Part shown: positions 15,838-20,542 of the stretch, in pieces
How the letters are laid out: each line of letters begins with the position of its first letter
Position numbering within the stretch: the stretch's first letter is position 1
Origin: Bacteroidota bacterium
Lineage (GTDB): Bacteria; Bacteroidota; Bacteroidia; Bacteroidales; UBA4417
Reading direction: 5' to 3'
NCBI GenBank assembly: GCA_020048595.1
Contig: JAIFMH010000065.1
Span: 1 to 20,542, forward strand
DNA: 20,542 nucleotides
The notes under the pieces: model-generated
What the model was told of the DNA's origin: nothing
What the model saw: only the letters and a program-made list of their open reading frames with translations
The model's database searches: none
Translations under genes and position numbers: made by a program

Positions 15838-16335
15838 ATGAAAGATGTATTAAAGTTAATGGCCTTGTTTCTCTGCCTGATGATTTCCCTGGAAATTTCA
15901 GCACAAACGCCTGCCCAAACCATTCCTGCTTTTACATTTTACAAATTCGATAAAACCCCCTTCACAAACAATAATCTAACGGCTGGTAAAGACATTCTTT
16001 TTATCTTTTTTGATGTTACCTGCGATCATTGTCAACATACAATCAGCACATTAAGTAAAAGGATTAACGAATGTTCGAAAATCTCCATTTACCTGATTTC
16101 GATGGAAGACAAAACATCCATAACTAACTTTTTTAATCAGTACGGTAAAAATCTGCCTGCTCAAAAAAATGTAACCATTCTGCAGGATTCTCAAAATCAG
16201 TTTATCACACAGTTCAGTCCACGAAAATATCCTTCTGTTTTCCTGTATTCGGCCCAGAAAAAATTACGCCTGTACGACGATGAAGATCAATACCTCGAAA
16301 AGTTCTTTAAAATAATAAGCCCACCGAAAAAATAA
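15838..16335 (+). CDS. Secreted thioredoxin-like (TlpA/redoxin type) protein
   Basis: The product is 165 aa with a signal peptide about 1-22 (FLCLMISLEISAQ). The mature part has a thioredoxin fold: ILFIFFDVTCDHCQHTI puts a CDHC active site at 62-65 after the first core strand, and KYPSVFLY carries the cis-proline (P132) before the fourth strand. A CxxC pair with cis-Pro indicates a redox-active thiol-disulfide protein, probably in the periplasm. The partner is unknown. It sits 41 bp after the GH32 gene and 9 bp before the GH36 gene, so it is part of the enzyme operon, although redox proteins are not a standard part of fructan utilisation. It could maintain cysteines in the secreted proteins of the locus, or simply be a passenger. 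Assignment of fold and CxxC is solid; function is not. Confidence 0.85.
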   Translation: MKDVLKLMALFLCLMISLEISAQTPAQTIPAFTFYKFDKTPFTNNNLTAGKDILFIFFDVTCDHCQHTISTLSKRINECSKISIYLISMEDKTSITNFFNQYGKNLPAQKNVTILQDSQNQFITQFSPRKYPSVFLYSAQKKLRLYDDEDQYLEKFFKIISPPKK

Positions 16336-16344
16336 CCCATCCAA

Positions 16345-18555
16345 ATGAAATCAGGAAATTTTATTAAACTGAATCTTCTTCTTTTATCACTCCTGGCTTT
16401 TGGTAACATCAGTGGTCAGCCGATCACTATTCCTATCGAAACAAAAGATAATGCATTGGTGCTTCAAACCGATAAGGACAACCGCTTATGGATTGTTTAT
16501 TTCGGCAATAAACTAATGAATAAATCTGATTACGAAGCTACTTCGCAACAATACCGCTATTCGGATAATAACGCCGGCATTTATAATAATGCCTACACAC
16601 CAGCCGGCACATGGAACCTTTCGGAGCCCGCCCTGCAAGTAACCCATGGTGACGGCAATCCTTCGACTGAGCTTAAATACGTAAGCGTTCAGAAAAAAAA
16701 TGAAGGAGATAATATTACGCTCACCATTGTAAAACTTATTGATCCTGTTTACAAATTAAATGTTGAATTGTATTATAAAACCTGGAACAACGAAAACGTA
16801 TTTGAACATTGGACAGAAATTACCAATAATGAAGAAGCTGATGTAATTTTAAATAAATATGCGTCGGCTAACTTATTCTTCAACAATAAAGATTTTTATT
16901 TAACCAGTTTCCAGGGTGAATACCTGAAGGAGATGCAGCCTTCGGAAGAGAAATTATCACAAGGCATAAAAACCATCGAATCAAAATTAGGCACAAGAGC
17001 CATGTTATTGGGAACCCCTAATTTCATTCTGTCATTTGATGGCCCCGCCAAAGAAAACAGCGGGCAGGTTATACTTGGTCACCTGGCATGGACCGGAAAC
17101 TATAAACTGGATTTTGAAATTACTTCCTATAAAACACTACGTTTCGTTGCAGGCATAAATCCTTATGCATCGGCTTATACATTGAAAGCCGGGGAATCTT
17201 TTAAAACGCCTTCGTTAATTTATACTGTTTCGAACAATGGAACCGGCCAGGCCAGCCGGCAATTACAAAGCTGGGCACGGAAATACCGTGTATTAAATGG
17301 CGAGGGCGAACGGCTGACGCTTCTGAATAATTGGGAAGCTACCTACTTCGATTTTGACGAGCCTAAATTAACTGCTTTATTTAAAGATGCAAAAACCTTA
17401 GGTGTTGATTTATTTTTACTTGACGACGGCTGGTTTGGCAACAAATATCCTCGAAATAATGATGACGCCGGTTTAGGCGATTGGCAGGAGAATGTTAAAA
17501 AATTGCCGCACGGAATCGGTTACCTGGTAAAAGAAGCAAAAGCAGCAGGAGTAAAGTTCGGCATCTGGATTGAGCCCGAAATGGTAAACCCCAAAAGTGA
17601 ATTGTACGAAAAACACCTGTATTGGGTAATCCGTCAGCCGGATCGTCCCGAAAAATACTACCGCAACCAGCTGGTGCTCGATTTGTCAAATCCGGAAGTG
17701 CAGAATTTTGTTTTTGGAATTGTGGATGATCTGTTCATTAAAAATCCGGAACTGGCTTTTATCAAATGGGATTGCAACGCAGTCATTTATAATGCTTATT
17801 CCGAATATCTCAACAAAAACAAAATCCCTCAGTCACATCTGTACGTTGATTATGTGAATGGATTGTACAGTGTTTTACAGCGCATCAGGGCAAAATATCC
17901 AACGGTATCCATGATGTTGTGTTCTGGTGGTGGCGGAAGGGCCGATTATGAATTGCTGAAATATTTTACTGAATTCTGGCCAAGTGATAATACCGAACCG
18001 GTTGAGCGTATTTTTCAGCAATGGAACTATTCCTATTTCTTCCCGTCCATTACAACGGATTGCCATGTTACCGATTGGGGCAAACAACCAATTAAATTCA
18101 GGGTGGATGTTGCAAGCATGGGTAAACTGGGCTTCGATATTGTTGCTAAACATTTAAGTACCGATGATTTGAGTTTCTGCCAGGCTGCCATCAAAAATTA
18201 TGATTCGTTTAAAGATATTGTATGGCACGGAACACAATACCGACTGGCAAGTCCGTACGAAAATCCGGTGGCATCCATTGCGTATGTAAATGATGATAAA
18301 TCAAAAGCGATCATGTTCACCTATCTGCACAGCACCCGTTTTATGGAAACTGCCACCGAAAGACCAATTCAATTAAACGGATTGGATGCTGCTAAAAAAT
18401 ACAAAATCAAAGAAATTAATCTGTATCCGGGAACGGTTTCCACCATCAACTCAAACCAGGTTTATTCCGGCGACTTTTTAATGAATGTTGGTATTAATCC
18501 TGATATAAATGCAAGAAGAGCTAGTGTGGTGCTGGAAGTTAATGAAGTGAAATAA
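16345..18555 (+). CDS. GH36 alpha-galactosidase
   Basis: The product is 736 aa. Signal peptide about 1-24 (LLLLSLLAFGNISGQ), no lipobox, so periplasmic. An N-terminal beta-supersandwich (about 30-310) precedes the TIM barrel and a C-terminal beta domain, the normal GH36 order and length. Barrel motifs: NNWEATYFDF, LLDDGWFG (D360 and D361 region), GIWIEPEMVNP, IKWDCNAV with nucleophile D476, CSGGGGRADYELL from C526, and FWPSDNTEPVERI with acid/base D548. It removes terminal alpha-galactose, the 1,6-linked unit of raffinose, stachyose or melibiose being the usual target. Beside two GH32 genes it points to raffinose-family oligosaccharides. The nucleophile motif reads KWDCN rather than the commoner KWDMN, a mild variant. 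It starts 9 bp after the thioredoxin-like stop. Confidence 0.94.
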   Translation: MKSGNFIKLNLLLLSLLAFGNISGQPITIPIETKDNALVLQTDKDNRLWIVYFGNKLMNKSDYEATSQQYRYSDNNAGIYNNAYTPAGTWNLSEPALQVTHGDGNPSTELKYVSVQKKNEGDNITLTIVKLIDPVYKLNVELYYKTWNNENVFEHWTEITNNEEADVILNKYASANLFFNNKDFYLTSFQGEYLKEMQPSEEKLSQGIKTIESKLGTRAMLLGTPNFILSFDGPAKENSGQVILGHLAWTGNYKLDFEITSYKTLRFVAGINPYASAYTLKAGESFKTPSLIYTVSNNGTGQASRQLQSWARKYRVLNGEGERLTLLNNWEATYFDFDEPKLTALFKDAKTLGVDLFLLDDGWFGNKYPRNNDDAGLGDWQENVKKLPHGIGYLVKEAKAAGVKFGIWIEPEMVNPKSELYEKHLYWVIRQPDRPEKYYRNQLVLDLSNPEVQNFVFGIVDDLFIKNPELAFIKWDCNAVIYNAYSEYLNKNKIPQSHLYVDYVNGLYSVLQRIRAKYPTVSMMLCSGGGGRADYELLKYFTEFWPSDNTEPVERIFQQWNYSYFFPSITTDCHVTDWGKQPIKFRVDVASMGKLGFDIVAKHLSTDDLSFCQAAIKNYDSFKDIVWHGTQYRLASPYENPVASIAYVNDDKSKAIMFTYLHSTRFMETATERPIQLNGLDAAKKYKIKEINLYPGTVSTINSNQVYSGDFLMNVGINPDINARRASVVLEVNEVK

Positions 18556-18556
18556 A

Positions 18557-18580
18557 GCAACCTTGCTCAATTATGGTTGC
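18557..18580 (+). repeat. Short intercistronic inverted repeat
   Basis: GCAACC (18557-18562) and GGTTGC (18575-18580) can pair over a 12-nt loop directly after the GH36 stop. There is no T tract. It may be an mRNA-stabilising or weak attenuating hairpin in the 95-bp gap before the last gene. Confidence 0.35.
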
Positions 18581-18650
18581 CGGCATCAGCTAAACAAAGG
18601 ATAGCACAAACAAATGATGGAATAACAAACAATTAAATTCATATAAAATC

Positions 18651-20255
18651 ATGAAAACATTAAACTTCTTACTTCTGATCCTTGTTTCCGGCTCGTTACT
18701 TCTTTCTTCGTGTAAGAGTACAGGTACGAAAACCAATGAAGCCGCGGCTCAATATGCCGAACAACATCGTCCGCAGGTTCATTTCTCACCTCCTTCCGGC
18801 TGGATGAACGATCCGAATGGAATGGTCTTTTTTGAAGGTGAATACCATTTGTTTTATCAATATTATCCGGATTCAACCGTTTGGGGACCGATGCATTGGG
18901 GCCATGCAATCAGCACTGATATGATTTACTGGGAAAATCTTCCTATCGCTTTATATCCTGACAGCCTGGGTTATATTTTTTCGGGAAGTGCCGTGGTGGA
19001 CGTAAACAACACTTCAGGATTCGGTAAAGAAGGGAAACCGGCAATGGTCGCTATTTTTACTTACCATGATATGGAAGGCCAGAAAGCCGGGAAGAAAGAT
19101 ATTGAAAGCCAGGGAATTGCATACAGCACTGATAAGGGCCGCACCTGGACGAAATATGAGAACAACCCGGTACTAAAAAGTCCCGGCACGCCTGATTTCC
19201 GTGATCCGAAAGTTTCGTGGAATGTGGCTGACAAGAATTGGATTATGACACTTGCCGTTGGCGATCATATCAGCTTTTTTTCTTCGCCAAACCTGAAAGA
19301 TTGGAAATTTGAAAGCGAATTCGGAAAAGGAATAGGTGCTCATGGCGGTGTATGGGAATGCCCTGATTTACTGCAATTGCCTGTACAAGGAAAACCAGAT
19401 CAGAAGAAATGGGTTTTGATTGTAAATATTAATCCGGGCGGACCGAACGGAGGCTCGGCAACACAGTATTTTGTAGGCGAATTCGACGGGCATACGTTTA
19501 CCAATGAGTCTACCGAAATTCAGTGGGCCGACCAGGGGAAAGATAATTATGCAACGGTTACTTTTTCAAACATTCCTGAATCGGATGGCCGTTGCATTTC
19601 CATCGGCTGGATGAGCAACTGGCAATATGCAAACGTTGTTCCTACCGGAGTATGGCGGAGCGCAATGACGCTGCCCCGTGAACTTAAACTGATTTCCGAA
19701 AACAATAAATACATATTAACGTCGGAACCGGTAAAGGAACTGCAGGTGCTTCGCGAACGTAAAACCGAACTGAAATCAGAAGTTATAAAGGACAAACTGG
19801 AACTGGATCACCAGTTTTCGCAGCCGGTATTACCCGTTGAGCTGGATCTGAAATTTTCACTTCCTGCAACCGAAGCTTCAACAGATTTTGGACTGGAACT
19901 ATACAATTCGAAAGGCGAAAACCTGCTGATTGGCTATGATAAAACCAAAGGTGAATTTTATGTAAACAGGACCAATGCCGGCAACAGCGATTTTTCCAAA
20001 GATTTCAGCGGAATACACGTTTCTCCATTTGCCCTTAACGGCACTGCAATAGATATGCACCTGGTTATTGATGATGCTTCGGTTGAACTGTTTGCTATGA
20101 GCGGTAAAGTTGTAATGACCGAAATATTCTTTCCTACCGAAGGTTTTTCCGGCATTCGTTTATACAGCAAGAATGGAAACGTGCAGCTTGATTCAGGTTC
20201 CGTTTACAAGCTAAATTCCATCTGGAAAGCAGCACAGCCGGAAGCTGCAAAATAA
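18651..20255 (+). CDS. GH32 beta-fructosidase, lipoprotein
   Basis: The product is 534 aa. The lipobox LLSSC places the lipidated cysteine at 21, followed by KSTGTKT without acidic residues, so an inward-facing, periplasmic position is more likely than surface display. The catalytic propeller begins almost at once: HFSPPSGWMNDPNG with nucleophile D54, RDP at 184-186 (D185), and WECPD with acid/base E236. A beta-sandwich module occupies about 370-520. It cleaves beta-fructosyl bonds in sucrose-type or fructan oligosaccharides, most likely in exo fashion; the sequence alone does not separate inulinase, levanase and sucrase activity. It is the last gene of the locus, 95 bp after GH36 and 71 bp before a strong terminator. 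It is shorter than the first GH32 because it lacks the extra N-terminal domain. Confidence 0.93.
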   Translation: MKTLNFLLLILVSGSLLLSSCKSTGTKTNEAAAQYAEQHRPQVHFSPPSGWMNDPNGMVFFEGEYHLFYQYYPDSTVWGPMHWGHAISTDMIYWENLPIALYPDSLGYIFSGSAVVDVNNTSGFGKEGKPAMVAIFTYHDMEGQKAGKKDIESQGIAYSTDKGRTWTKYENNPVLKSPGTPDFRDPKVSWNVADKNWIMTLAVGDHISFFSSPNLKDWKFESEFGKGIGAHGGVWECPDLLQLPVQGKPDQKKWVLIVNINPGGPNGGSATQYFVGEFDGHTFTNESTEIQWADQGKDNYATVTFSNIPESDGRCISIGWMSNWQYANVVPTGVWRSAMTLPRELKLISENNKYILTSEPVKELQVLRERKTELKSEVIKDKLELDHQFSQPVLPVELDLKFSLPATEASTDFGLELYNSKGENLLIGYDKTKGEFYVNRTNAGNSDFSKDFSGIHVSPFALNGTAIDMHLVIDDASVELFAMSGKVVMTEIFFPTEGFSGIRLYSKNGNVQLDSGSVYKLNSIWKAAQPEAAK

Positions 20256-20326
20256 TTGAGTTTTACAAGAGCTTACACTTGGATAACAAATAAACTTGGT
20301 TGGTTGATTTGATTGAGGTTTGGTTG

Positions 20327-20383
20327 CAACCTGGTTCTGAAATGCTCTAATAAACAGGGCATTGAGGTTCCAGGTTGTTTTTT
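20327..20383 (+). terminator. Rho-independent terminator closing the locus
   Basis: CAACCTGG (20327-20334) pairs with CCAGGTTG (20370-20377); a second short helix AATGC/GCATT lies inside beyond an internal loop; six T follow (20378-20383). It ends the transcription unit after the lipoprotein GH32. Confidence 0.85.
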
Positions 20384-20401
20384 ATAATGGTTTTAAGGAT
20401 A

Positions 20402-20480
20402 GTAAATCAACTTGCCAATCAGCGGACTTCACATCGTATGAGCCTGATTTACCATACTGAGTTATAATCAATAGTCCGCT
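20402..20480. repeat. Two overlapping 8-bp inverted repeats
   Basis: GTAAATCA (20402-20409) pairs with TGATTTAC (20445-20452), and AGCGGACT (20421-20428) pairs with AGTCCGCT (20473-20480). A small GTATG (20436-20440)/CATAC (20453-20457) pair fits only inside the second. The first arm pair interleaves with the second, so the two folds are mutually exclusive or form a pseudoknot. Could be an RNA leader, operator pair or chance. Confidence 0.5.
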
Positions 20481-20542
20481 AATAATTCCCAATACCCTCA
20501 TCATCAATAAAATATAAACCCAGGTATTTGCAGCCAATATAT

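Larger units (their letters stand above)
20256..20542. other. 287-bp right-edge region without a recognisable gene
   Basis: The first 70 bases are a G/T-rich stretch (GGTTGGTTGATTTGATTG near 20298-20316) leading into the terminator. Beyond 20384 no coding frame is visible on either strand; overlapping inverted repeats lie at 20402-20480. It may be the upstream region of the next gene outside the window. Confidence 0.55.

Noticed and set aside
20298..20326. G/T-rich stretch as a functional repeat or quadruplex
   Set aside because: GG pairs are irregularly spaced and no unit is maintained; it merges into the terminator arm.

Overview
The window reads as chromosomal DNA of a Bacteroidota bacterium. 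Evidence: a SusC/SusD pair, lipoprotein boxes followed by periplasm- or surface-type N-termini, a type IX secretion (Por) C-terminal sorting domain, A-rich leaders mostly without Shine-Dalgarno sequences, and several TAnnTTTG promoter -7 elements. A T9SS cargo protein suggests an environmental member rather than a gut Bacteroides; genus cannot be fixed from sequence alone. Every recognised gene is on the + strand.

Region 1 (1-2950): the end of a small membrane protein gene, then a DUF4907-like small secreted protein and, 11 bp on, a secreted kelch-repeat/MBG-domain protein. The kelch gene is frameshifted: its sorting domain lies in another frame and the linker before it is shorter than expected. 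A clear intrinsic terminator closes the unit.

Region 2 (2950-5800): housekeeping/cofactor genes. A long, Bacteroidota-type QueA-like protein is followed 4 bp later by mobA (molybdenum cofactor guanylyltransferase), then a TSUP (TauE/SafE) permease behind a leader of about 120 nt that may fold into an RNA structure.

Region 3 (5800-6387): a 632-bp gene-free stretch containing several inverted and direct repeats, probably the control region of what follows.

Region 4 (6388-20383): a polysaccharide/oligosaccharide utilisation locus. Order: inner-membrane sugar MFS porter, PfkB fructokinase, SusC, SusD, secreted GH32, secreted thioredoxin-like protein, GH36 alpha-galactosidase, lipoprotein GH32, strong terminator. 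It resembles the fructan locus of B. thetaiotaomicron (fructokinase, fructose porter, SusCD, GH32) with a GH36 added. The most economical reading is import of beta-fructosides, probably including raffinose-family oligosaccharides: SusCD brings them through the outer membrane, GH36 removes alpha-galactose, the GH32 enzymes release fructose, the MFS porter takes fructose into the cytoplasm and the kinase phosphorylates it. No regulator, surface glycan-binding protein or endo-acting enzyme is visible in the window. A degenerate 7-bp tandem repeat (11 units, with an inverted copy 60 bp away) sits between porter and kinase.

No clearly new defence, mobile or RNA-guided system was found. The points most worth a second look are the GH36/GH32 combination with an embedded thioredoxin, the leader before the TSUP gene, the repeat-rich control region, the heptad repeats and the kelch frameshift.
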